A DNA stretch of 64,000 nt from Fulvimarina endophytica (lineage in GTDB: Bacteria > Pseudomonadota > Alphaproteobacteria > Rhizobiales > Rhizobiaceae). Of the stretch, positions 35,378 through 43,500 are shown piece after piece; the stretch's first letter is position 1, and every line of letters begins with the position of its first letter. The stretch lies in the NCBI RefSeq assembly GCF_003403015.1, contig NZ_QURL01000003.1:590936-654935 (forward strand), written 5' to 3'. The notes below the pieces were generated by a model. It was not told the DNA's origin, did no database searches, and worked only from the letters and a program-made list of their open reading frames with translations. Made by a program: the position numbers and the translations under genes.

Positions 35378-36196
35378 TCAGCCTTTCGGCCTGTAGACAT
35401 TGTCCGGGCCCGGAAAGCTGCGCTCGCGCACCTCCTCCGCATAGGCCTTCACCGCCCCGTCGATCGCCTCGGCGACGGCGGCGAAACGCTTGACGAAGCG
35501 CGGAACCTTCGGGGTCAATCCGAGCATGTCCTCCAGGACGAGGATCTGGCCGTCGCACCGGGCGGAGGCGCCGATGCCGATGGTCGGGATCGAGAGCGCC
35601 TCGGTGATCGCGTCGGCGAGGGGCTCGACCACGCCCTCGACGACGACGGCGAAGGCGCCCGCGGCCTCGACGGCGCGGGCATCGGCGAGGATCTTCTCGC
35701 GGGCGGCCGCGTCGTGGCCCTGGCTCTTGAACCCGCCGAGCGCGTTCACGGCCTGGGGCGTCAGGCCCACATGGGCACAGACCGGAATGCCGCGCGCCGT
35801 CAGATGGCGGATGGTCGGGGCCATGGCCTCGCCGCCTTCGAGCTTGACCGCGCCGCAGCCGGTCTCGGCCATGAGGCGCGCGGCACTCCTGAAAGCCGCC
35901 GCCTCGCTCTCCTCGTAGGAGCCGAAGGGCATGTCGACGACGATCAGCGCCGAGCCCGTTCCGCGCACCACCGAGGCCCCGTGCAGCACCATCATGTCGA
36001 GGGTCACACCGAGCGTCGAGGCGAACCCGTGCTCGACCATTCCGAGGCTGTCGCCGACCAGGATGAAATCCACGTGCGGGTCGACGATCCGCGCCATGCC
36101 GGCGCTGTAGGCGGTGAGGCTTGCGATCGGCCGGACGCCCTTCAGCGCCCGGATCTCGGGCGCGGTCGTCCGCCTGCTGTGGGTCTGTGCACTCAT
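35378..36196 (-). CDS. panB: 3-methyl-2-oxobutanoate hydroxymethyltransferase
   Basis: A 272-residue ketopantoate hydroxymethyltransferase, the first step of pantothenate synthesis. Recognised blocks are [15 protein letters not shown] with the metal Asp, [40 protein letters not shown] and [22 protein letters not shown]. The ATG at 36196 overlaps the panC stop (ATGA), so panC-panB is translationally coupled. Confidence 0.96.
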   Translation of the reverse strand: MSAQTHSRRTTAPEIRALKGVRPIASLTAYSAGMARIVDPHVDFILVGDSLGMVEHGFASTLGVTLDMMVLHGASVVRGTGSALIVVDMPFGSYEESEAAAFRSAARLMAETGCGAVKLEGGEAMAPTIRHLTARGIPVCAHVGLTPQAVNALGGFKSQGHDAAAREKILADARAVEAAGAFAVVVEGVVEPLADAITEALSIPTIGIGASARCDGQILVLEDMLGLTPKVPRFVKRFAAVAEAIDGAVKAYAEEVRERSFPGPDNVYRPKG

Positions 36197-37074
36197 CGCC
36201 CGCCCTCGGTCGCTTGGCGACCCGCCTTCGGAACCGCCTCGCGCTGATCGATCAGGAGGACCGGACCGATCTGCGCGGTCACGAGGATGACGAGGGCTTG
36301 CGACCCGATAGTCGTGAGCTCGCCCAGCGTCGCGGCCTCGCGGATGTCGAGGCTGCGAAGATCGGCGAGAGGTTCGGCCTCGATCCGCCTGCGCATGCTC
36401 TCGGCGACGGCCTGAAGCGAGGTCTCGCCCGCCTCGATCATCGCCGCGCCCTTGAAGAGTGCCTGTGACAGAACCACGGAGGCGGCCCGTTCGCGTTCGC
36501 TGAGGCGCGCATTGCGCGAGGAGAGCGCGAGGCCATCGGCGTCCCGGACCGTCGCGACGCCGACGATCTCCACCGGAATGAAGAGGTCTGCGACCATGCG
36601 CCGGATGATGGTGAGCTGCTGGAAATCCTTGCGCCCGAAATAGGCCCGACTCGGCTGGACGATGTTGAGAAGCTTGGCGACCACCGTCGCGACCCCGGTG
36701 AAATGTCCGGGCCTCAGCGTTCCGATCAGGTCCTCGCCGAGGGGCGAGACGGTGATCTTCGTCTGCTCCCCCGCCCCGTACATCTCAGCGACATCGGGCA
36801 GGAAGACATGGTCGGCGCCGGCCGCCTCGCAGAGCGCCAGATCCTTCTCGAGGGTTCTGGGATAGTGGGCGAGATCCTGCGCATCGCCGAACTGCGTGGG
36901 ATTGACGAAGATCGAGACCACGACGACGTCGTTTGCCGCCCGGGCCTCGCGGATCAGGGCCTCGTGTCCGGCATGGAGCGCGCCCATGGTCGGAACGACA
37001 CCGATCGTCCGTCCGGCCTGGCGTTCGCGGGCCAGATGGCTTCGCAGGTCTCTGATGCTGGTGTGTTGCTGCAC
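36193..37074 (-). CDS. panC: Pantothenate synthetase
   Basis: A 293-residue ATP-dependent pantoate:beta-alanine ligase. [17 protein letters not shown] carries the HxGH-type nucleotide motif, with [22 protein letters not shown] and [11 protein letters not shown] (KMSKS equivalent region) following. Homology begins near [13 protein letters not shown]. No ATG is present there, and GTG at 37074 is taken as start; an upstream ribosome site is weak, so the exact start is uncertain by a few codons. It is the first gene of the panCB pair. Confidence 0.93.
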   Translation of the reverse strand: MQQHTSIRDLRSHLARERQAGRTIGVVPTMGALHAGHEALIREARAANDVVVVSIFVNPTQFGDAQDLAHYPRTLEKDLALCEAAGADHVFLPDVAEMYGAGEQTKITVSPLGEDLIGTLRPGHFTGVATVVAKLLNIVQPSRAYFGRKDFQQLTIIRRMVADLFIPVEIVGVATVRDADGLALSSRNARLSERERAASVVLSQALFKGAAMIEAGETSLQAVAESMRRRIEAEPLADLRSLDIREAATLGELTTIGSQALVILVTAQIGPVLLIDQREAVPKAGRQATEGGR

Positions 37075-37457
37075 GTCTTGTCCGGTTCGTTGCTCTGCAT
37101 CGGATGCAGGACAGGCATCGCCTGCACCGCAGCCCCGTTCCGGACCGCGTTCGATGCCCTGCACGAAAGAAGGCCTCGCATCTCTGCCCGCTCCCGGCAA
37201 GCCGTTCGATGGCGTCGGTCGCCGGATTCGGAATGGATGAGTAGTCCTGTCACCGGCTGGAGGGTCCGTAATGCGGCTGACTGTGCTCGCTTCAGGTGCC
37301 CCCGATCAAGTCCACGAGTCCCGTCCGCCCATCCGTCGGAACCTTTCGGGGCGCCGCGCTGCGGTACCCGTTCGTTCGGCGCGTCGGCCTTTCGGGACGG
37401 GAAAAGCACAACCACTTGAATTATCCGGAGATTGCTGATCTTATCCCTGTGGGGTGA
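37075..37457. other. 383-bp intergenic region between panC and the orphan gene
   Basis: This divergent gap must hold the panCB promoter and that of the gene at 37458. Base composition falls near 37400-37450. Overlapping open frames in both directions have no recognisable domain. I see no long repeat or strong hairpin. Confidence 0.6.
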
Positions 37458-38255
37458 ATGAAAACTGGTTGTGTCGTGCACGTACCGTTTCCCGGTTCCC
37501 CCGAGAATTTCCGCATCATCCTTGCCTATCGCTGTCTCGATCGCCTCGAGCCCGAGCGTCTCGCCGCCTATCTCGGCGATCGATTCGCCGGCCTTCGCGT
37601 CAGGGAGGTCGATCGCCACGTTCATTCCCATCCGAAGCGTTGCCAGGAGGGCAGTCCCTGGATCCCTCCCGCAGGAGAGGTGAGTGCGCGGGATGCATCG
37701 ATCGCCGATCCAAGCGAGGATCACCGGATCGCCCTCTCATGCGCCACCCTCGACGGGGGCGTTCTGGATTTCGTCCTGCAGGTGCCGATGGAACTTGCGG
37801 CCGTCTATACGCGCTCCCTCGCGGTCCTGTCCGAGGGCGGCCTCACAGCTGCGTCGTCCACCGGAAGCGAGCCATCGGCCGCAAGGAGCGGTGCGATGCG
37901 CCGGCACATGGGATGGCCCTGGGACGGCCTGCCCTTCGGGGTCGCGGTGATCGACGAACGCTTGTGGATCGAGGCCCTGAACCCGGCCATGGACCATGTG
38001 CTTTCGCAGGCGTCGACCTTCCGTCCCGGCGGGCGAGCCCTATGGCTGCGAGCGGACCGGGATCGCGACCGGGTCTGCGAGGCGGTGGACGACGTTCTGA
38101 CCGACCGGGCCGCCAGCCGGTCGGTGGTTCTCGCAAGAGCCCGCGAGCCGCTGGTCCTGCGCTTCATGGGCTGCGATTCGATCCGCTCGGGCGCAAGATC
38201 GACGAGACCCCGCCTCGTCGTCATTGCCGAAGGGGTTCCCTCCGGCCGTTCCTGA
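37458..38255 (+). CDS. Hypothetical protein with PAS-like segment
   Basis: 265 residues, not assigned to a named family. The second half has a PAS-like look: LPFGVAVIDERLWIEALNPA (about 155-174), then a spacing like that in LuxR-type regulators where this sensor fold precedes an HTH. No HTH follows; the protein stops after LVVIAEGVPSGRS. The first half (FRIILAYRCLDRLEPERLAAYLGDR) is unrecognised. Third-codon positions are GC-rich, supporting coding. The ATG at 37458 is preceded by a GTGGGG stretch. It may be a sensor remnant or a stand-alone regulator. Confidence 0.55.
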   Translation: MKTGCVVHVPFPGSPENFRIILAYRCLDRLEPERLAAYLGDRFAGLRVREVDRHVHSHPKRCQEGSPWIPPAGEVSARDASIADPSEDHRIALSCATLDGGVLDFVLQVPMELAAVYTRSLAVLSEGGLTAASSTGSEPSAARSGAMRRHMGWPWDGLPFGVAVIDERLWIEALNPAMDHVLSQASTFRPGGRALWLRADRDRDRVCEAVDDVLTDRAASRSVVLARAREPLVLRFMGCDSIRSGARSTRPRLVVIAEGVPSGRS

Positions 38256-38289
38256 GCCTCGGCTCGAGCGATCCGGATACCCGGCAACG

Positions 38290-38323
38290 AAAAACGCGGC
38301 AGGCTCGAAAGACCCTGCCGCGT
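38290..38323 (-). terminator. Rho-independent terminator on the infC strand
   Basis: ACGCGGCAGG (38294-38303) pairs with CCTGCCGCGT (38314-38323) around a 10-nt loop. On the minus strand the stem runs into a five-U tract (38294-38290). It is 285 bp past the infC stop. On the plus strand it lies 39 bp after the orphan gene but lacks a U-run there. Confidence 0.7.
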
Positions 38324-38433
38324 CGATATCATGACCGCGATGTTCGAAAGCCGTGCGCAGCCACCGAATGCGACTGTGCCAGATCCCGGTGCCTGCCGAC
38401 CTTCATAGGGAATGGGCAGACGGGGCGCTCCCA

Positions 38434-38458
38434 CCGTGCGGTGACATCCACCGCACGG
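38434..38458. repeat. Perfect 10-bp inverted repeat in the infC 3' region
   Basis: CCGTGCGGTG (38434-38443) and CACCGCACGG (38449-38458) are exact complements around ACATC. No U-run follows on either strand. It could fold in the infC 3' untranslated RNA, or be a protein site. Confidence 0.5.
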
Positions 38459-38607
38459 CGACGTTGCCGAACGACCATCCGACAAGGCCCCAGCGATCCG
38501 GACGGATGCAACCCGCCAGCGCGATCGAGGAGGCCGGTCGCAAGCCGCGGGTTCCGGCCCCGGACCCGAAGCCTCGGACACGAAACCCCTGGCCCGGTGC
38601 GAGGCGA

Positions 38608-39147
38608 TCAGGCGCGGGGCGCCAGCACCATCATCATCTGCCGGCCCTCGAGCTTGGGTTCGGCCTCGACCTTGGAAATCTCCGTCGTCTCCTCGCGGAC
38701 GCGGTTGAGGAGGCGCATGCCGAGTTCCTGGTGAGCCATCTCGCGACCACGGAAGCGCAACGTCACCTTGACCTTGTCGCCATCCTCGAAGAAGCGGCGG
38801 ACCGCCTTCATCTTCGTCTCGTAGTCGTGGTCGTCGATGTTCGGCCGCATCTTCACCTCTTTGACCTCGATGGTCTTCTGGCGCTTGCGGGCCTCGGCCG
38901 CCTTCTTCTGGTTCTCGTATTTCAGTTTCCCGAGATCGAGAATCTTGCAGACGGGCGGATTGGCGGTCGGAACGATCTCGACGAGGTCGAGGCCGGCCTC
39001 CTCGGCCATTGCCAAAGCTTCCTGCGTCGGTGTCTGTCCACGGTTCTCGCCCTCGGAATCGATGAGCTGAACCATGGGGACGCGGATGTCCCGGTTCGAG
39101 CGCGGCCCTTCCTTCTGGGCCGGCGGTGCGCGAAATGGTCTGCGAAT
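38608..39147 (-). CDS. infC: Translation initiation factor IF-3, ATT start
   Basis: A 179-residue IF-3. The N-terminal domain holds [18 protein letters not shown] and [20 protein letters not shown]; the C-terminal domain holds [15 protein letters not shown] and ends [15 protein letters not shown]. The start is the ATT at 39147 (coding Ile, read as fMet): GGAGAC lies seven bases upstream, and the resulting [10 protein letters not shown]-terminus matches alphaproteobacterial IF-3. An ATG 20 codons earlier lacks family homology. ATT starts let IF-3 repress its own translation, a known infC feature. The gene ends well before its terminator. Confidence 0.95.
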   Translation of the reverse strand: MRRPFRAPPAQKEGPRSNRDIRVPMVQLIDSEGENRGQTPTQEALAMAEEAGLDLVEIVPTANPPVCKILDLGKLKYENQKKAAEARKRQKTIEVKEVKMRPNIDDHDYETKMKAVRRFFEDGDKVKVTLRFRGREMAHQELGMRLLNRVREETTEISKVEAEPKLEGRQMMMVLAPRA

Positions 39148-39816
39148 GGTCGTTGTCTCCGGTTGTTGATGACGTGATTCTGCTTGGGATAAGACGTCCG
39201 CGGACATCTCGTTCCAGAACCCGGTTCACATGGGTGATTTTGCCCATGCGGTACGGCGTGGCTGCATCCTAGCACGGATGGCGCGTTTTGACACCACCTG
39301 GCGGGACGCAGACTGCGCGTCCCTTCATGATGCTCTTGCCGGCAAGGGGCCTCGTGCGAAGGCTCGTCCGGCGAGGGGGGCTGACGGGTAACGCGTGGCG
39401 CGGGTGACGGAAGCAAAACGCACGGAACGGCGCTTCCGCATTCGCCCCTATGCGCCTGACGGGCACCTGAGATGGCGATCCTTCCCCGCCGCTGCAATCC
39501 CCGAATAGAAACTCGAAGCACGCGAAAGAGCCCCGTGCTCGGACCCCGGCACGCATCCGGCGCGCCGGGATCGCCCCTGCCAACGCCTCTCGAAAAGCCC
39601 CGGGACCCCGCCGTCAAGCGACCGCGCCAAAGCGGGAGGGACACAGGAATGTCACGCCGATCGCCGCGACCGCCGCCATTCGGAAATTTGCACTTGACTA
39701 CCGCCCTCAAAATGAGGACACACGCGCCACCGGGAACGGGTCGCTCGAAAGCGGCTCCACCCTCCGCGTCCGAAACGGCAAAGACCGGCCGGACCGACAA
39801 GGCGACCACCGCCTTC
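39148..39816. other. 669-bp gap between infC and tRNA-Thr
   Basis: The gap contains the infC promoter and leader. GGGACGC (39303-39309) and GCGTCCC (39317-39323) can form a 7-bp hairpin about 156 bp upstream of the infC start. Overlapping open frames show no domain. No other RNA gene is evident. Confidence 0.55.
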
Positions 39817-39891
39817 GCTGCCGTAGCTCAGGGGTAGAGCACTCCCTTGGTAAGGGAGAGGCCGAGAGTTCAAATCTCTCCGGCAGCACCA
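39817..39891 (+). tRNA. tRNA-Thr (GGT anticodon)
   Basis: It folds as a standard cloverleaf. Acceptor GCTGCCG pairs with CGGCAGC. The D arm is GCTC-AGGGGTA-GAGC, the anticodon arm CTCCC-TTGGTAA-GGGAG with anticodon GGT, and the T arm GAGAG-TTCAAAT-CTCTC. Discriminator A is followed by an encoded CCA (39889-39891). It reads ACC/ACU threonine codons. The autotransporter region begins just downstream, which makes this tRNA a possible integration site. Confidence 0.97.
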
Positions 39892-40528
39892 TCTTATCTG
39901 ATTGAAATCATAGAACTTGGCTGCTCAGGGCCTGCCGCCCGTAAGGCTGTTCCAAGCCTTGCAACGAGGCGGGCAGGGTTAGGGCTGAACTGCGATGCAT
40001 CCTCGATGCCGATCGGGGGGACGCGCCTCGCAAGCATCGCGGCGCGCCTGCTGCGATCGCTGACTGGATCGATCACGCCCGCACGCCGAAACGCATCGCG
40101 AGATCCATGTCCATCGATTTACGGCTGGCGAAGACTTGCTCGATGAAAAACCGCGTGGCTGATACCGCCACGGCCGCCACGGCCGCCACGGCCGCCACGG
40201 CCGCCACGGCCGCCACGCGGATGCGACCGGCGCGGGCCTGCCTTTCGGCTTTCCAAATCGGATGTGGCCGGTCCTGTCGCCCCGGGCGAAGGCGTGTGTT
40301 CTGCGACGAGCGGCAGGTGCCGTCTGCCGGACGCCGGACGCCGGACGTGAAAAGTCCGGATCGATCAGGCCTTCGCACAAGCCCGGCGCGCTGCGGGGCC
40401 GGAAGACCGTAACGGTCGACCTGCGGACGACGCCCTCTCCGAGAAAACGGTTCATCCGTGTCCCAGAGACGCCGGAAGTTGGAGCGAGCGTGCCGGTTTC
40501 GATCACCGGCACGCTCGAATGTGGTGGC
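39892..40528. other. 637-bp region between tRNA-Thr and the autotransporter gene
   Basis: No convincing gene. Open frames on the minus strand exist only because of the 9-bp repeat, which reads as repeated Trp-Arg-Pro or Ala-Val-Ala in different frames. I found no copy of the tRNA 3' end here. Confidence 0.55.
40165..40217. repeat. 9-bp tandem microsatellite
   Basis: The unit CCGCCACGG is repeated five times exactly from 40165 to 40209, with a sixth, 8-base partial copy to 40217. The period is a multiple of three, so a frame read through it would vary in length without frameshifting. It sits 274 bp past the tRNA-Thr gene and about 310 bp from the autotransporter stop. Confidence 0.95.
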
Positions 40529-43500
40529 TCAGAACTTGTAGCCGAGCGAGAGATGACCGCTCTGACTTCTCGTATCGCTGCCGAAAGCCCCGTCATAGCG
40601 CACGCCCATGGTCAGGGATTTGTTGAGATCCGCCGAGACGCCGAGGCCGATGGCAACGCGGTCGTCATCGGCTTCGACGCCCGCAATGGTGAACGGCGTC
40701 GTGGGTGCACCGGCAAAGGTCAGAAGACGGCTCGGTCGGTCGTCGCCGAAACCGTGTTCGTAAGCCAGGCGCGCCTCCACGGTCGCGGCTGCATTTCTCA
40801 ACGTGACAGTCTTCGCCAGGGCGATACCGACCGAAACGTCGCCGAGTGTGTAGTCGTCGTCGCCAGCCGAAAGATTGAGCGCGCCGGCCCCATGTTCGGT
40901 AAAGCCGTCGACTTCGACGGAGGCCAGATTGTAGCCCACGAGCGGAGCGACCGACAATCCGCCGAGGCGGTAGCGCAGTTGCGCTTCGCCGGACGACGTG
41001 TATGTCACGGCATCGTAGTCGGCGAAGGCCGTCCGGGCGAGGTTGCCGATCTGGATGCCGCGCGTCGTGTCGATGCTGGCGAAGGAAACCGAGCCTGCCG
41101 ATGCAAGATGCAGAACGCCGAATTCGGACGCCGTGTAATAGCCGACATGGCCGGTCTCGATATCTGCGGTCGAGCGACGGGCGAAAAGATCGGCGTCACC
41201 GGAGGAATATCCACCGGCAATACCGGCGGTGAACGCACCTCCGGAAAGTGCACCGAAACCGATCTGGTTGAGAACCGTATCGAACAGGCCGTCGAAGCGC
41301 CCCTCGATGCCGACGGCGATGCCCGTGCGTTCGGTGTCGAATTCGGCCGCACCGATCGAACCCGATCCGTCGCCATTGCCATCGTAGTCGTCGAGCCCGC
41401 CGAAGACGCCGGTCCAGGCCGTGAGAACGCGGTCCGTGGAGGCGTCCATCGCCGGTTCCGACATCGGCGCGTCGAAGAGATTGGAGGCTGTTGCAGGAGC
41501 CTCTTCGCCGTAGCCCAGCGGCGCCGTCATCGGGGCTTCGGTCGCAAGCAGTCCCGTCGCAAGGCCGGCACGACGGCGAAGGAACTCCGTGAACCCGGAA
41601 GCGTCCCGCGCAAGTGCCAGTTCATTCGAGGCGTGGATTTCACCCGATGCGAGATCGAAGGCGGCCCGGGCTTCAGCGGCGTTCAGGCCGAGGAACTGGT
41701 TGAAGACGAGCAGGTCGTCCGATCCAAATGTCTGATTGAGGCGATTCAGGCTGGACGCGACCGCGGTCTGGTTCGTGGTGACAGCGACGTCCTGGAATGC
41801 GCGAACGACACTTGTCTGCAACAGAACATCGTCACGCGTATAGACGAGGGCGAAGTTGATGAATGCGGAGTTCCCCGTGATCGCGTCGAACATGCCGGTT
41901 CGGCCATTGGCCGTATCGATGATGAGCGACTGACGTCCATTGACGTAGCTCGAACCCGGATCGAGCCGGACGACCTGAACCGTTCCGCCGTTGATCGTTG
42001 CGGTATCGGCGACGATCCGATCCGATGCGCCCGACGCATCGACTTCGACCTGGTAGACGGAGCCTCGCTGGAAGGTTGCATTGCCAGTCACGTTCAACGT
42101 GCCGATTGAATTGCCGGGGGCGATGATCGAACCGGAATTGGCGACGACCGTGCCGATCGCTCCGCTGCCACTGAAAATGCCGCCGTTCAGCCTGACATCC
42201 GATGCGATCGAACCGTTGACCACCAATCTTCCGCCGTTGACGGTGGTCGTGCCGGTATAGGTGTTGGCGCCGGCGAGGGTGAAGGTGCCGCTGCCGTCCT
42301 TGGTGAGGCCGCCCGAACCGGATGCGATGCCGGAGAAGGTGGTGTCGGCACCGTTGCCGCCGGTGGCGAGCGTGTTCGCGCCGAGGGCGAGGGTGGACCC
42401 GGCCGCGCCCGCGAGCGATCCGATGGTCTCGGCTCCGGTCAGCGTCAGGTTCGAGGTGCCGTTGAGGGTGACGGCGGCACCGTCGGCGATGGATGCGCCG
42501 CCGGCCCGGATCGAGGCGGCATTGTTGGCGGTGACCGCCGAGGAGGCCAGCGATCCCGTCACGTCGAGGGTCCCGCCGTTGACGGTGGTCGCGCCGGTAT
42601 AGGTGTTGGCGCCGGCAAGGGTGAAGGTGCCGCTGCCGTCCTTGGTGAGACCGCCCGCACCGGATGCGATGCCGGAGAAGGTGGTGCCCGCGCCGTTGCC
42701 GCCGGTGGTGAGCGTGTTCGCGCCGAGGGCGAGGGTGGACCCGGCCGCGCCTGTGAGCGATCCGATGGTCTCGGCCCCGGTCAGCGTCAGGTTCGAGGTG
42801 CCGTTGAGGGTGACGGCCGCGCTATCGGCGATGGATGCGCCGCCGGCCCGGATCGAGGCGGCATTGTTGGCGGTGACCGCCGAGGAGGCCAGCGATCCCG
42901 TCACGTCGAGGATCCCGCCGTTGACGGTGGTCGCGCCGGTATAGGTGTTGGCGCCGGCGAGGGTGAAGGTGCCGCTGCCGTCCTTGGTGAGGCCGCCCGA
43001 ACCGGATGCGATGCCGGAGAAGGTGGTGCCCGCGCCGTTGCCGCCGGTGGTGAGCGTGTTCGCGCCGAGGGCGAGGGTGGACCCGGCCGCACCCGCGAGC
43101 GATCCGATGGTCTCGGCCCCGGTCAGCGTCAGGTTCGAGGTGCCGTTGAGGGTGACGGCGGCGCTATCGGCGATGGATGCGCCGCCGGCCCGGATCGAGG
43201 CGGCATTGTTGGCGGTGACTGCCGACGAGGCCAGCGATCCCGTCACGTCGAGGATCCCGCCGTTGACGGTGGTCGCGCCGGTATAGGTGTTGGCGCCGGC
43301 AAGGGTGAAGGTGCCGCTGCCGTCCTTGGTGAGGCCGCCCGAACCGGATGCGATGCCGGAGAAGGTGGTGCCCGCGCCGTTGCCGCCGGTGGTGAGCGTG
43401 TTTGCGCCGAGGGCGAGGGTGGACCCGGCCGCGCCCGCGAGCGATCCGATGGTCTCGGCCCCGGTGAGCGTCAGGTTCGATGTGCCGTTGAGGGTGACGG

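Larger units (their letters stand above)
38256..38607. other. 352-bp region downstream of infC with two hairpins
   Basis: The gap lies between convergent genes. It holds the infC terminator (38290-38323) and a separate perfect dyad (38434-38458). No convincing gene is seen. Confidence 0.6.

Noticed and set aside
39865..39891. Duplicated attachment site from the tRNA-Thr 3' end
   Set aside because: I did not find a second copy in the window, and no integrase gene is present.
39979..40596. 205-codon minus-strand frame through the 9-bp repeat
   Set aside because: Its only striking feature is repeated Trp-Arg-Pro from the microsatellite; it overlaps the end of the autotransporter and has no homology I recognise.
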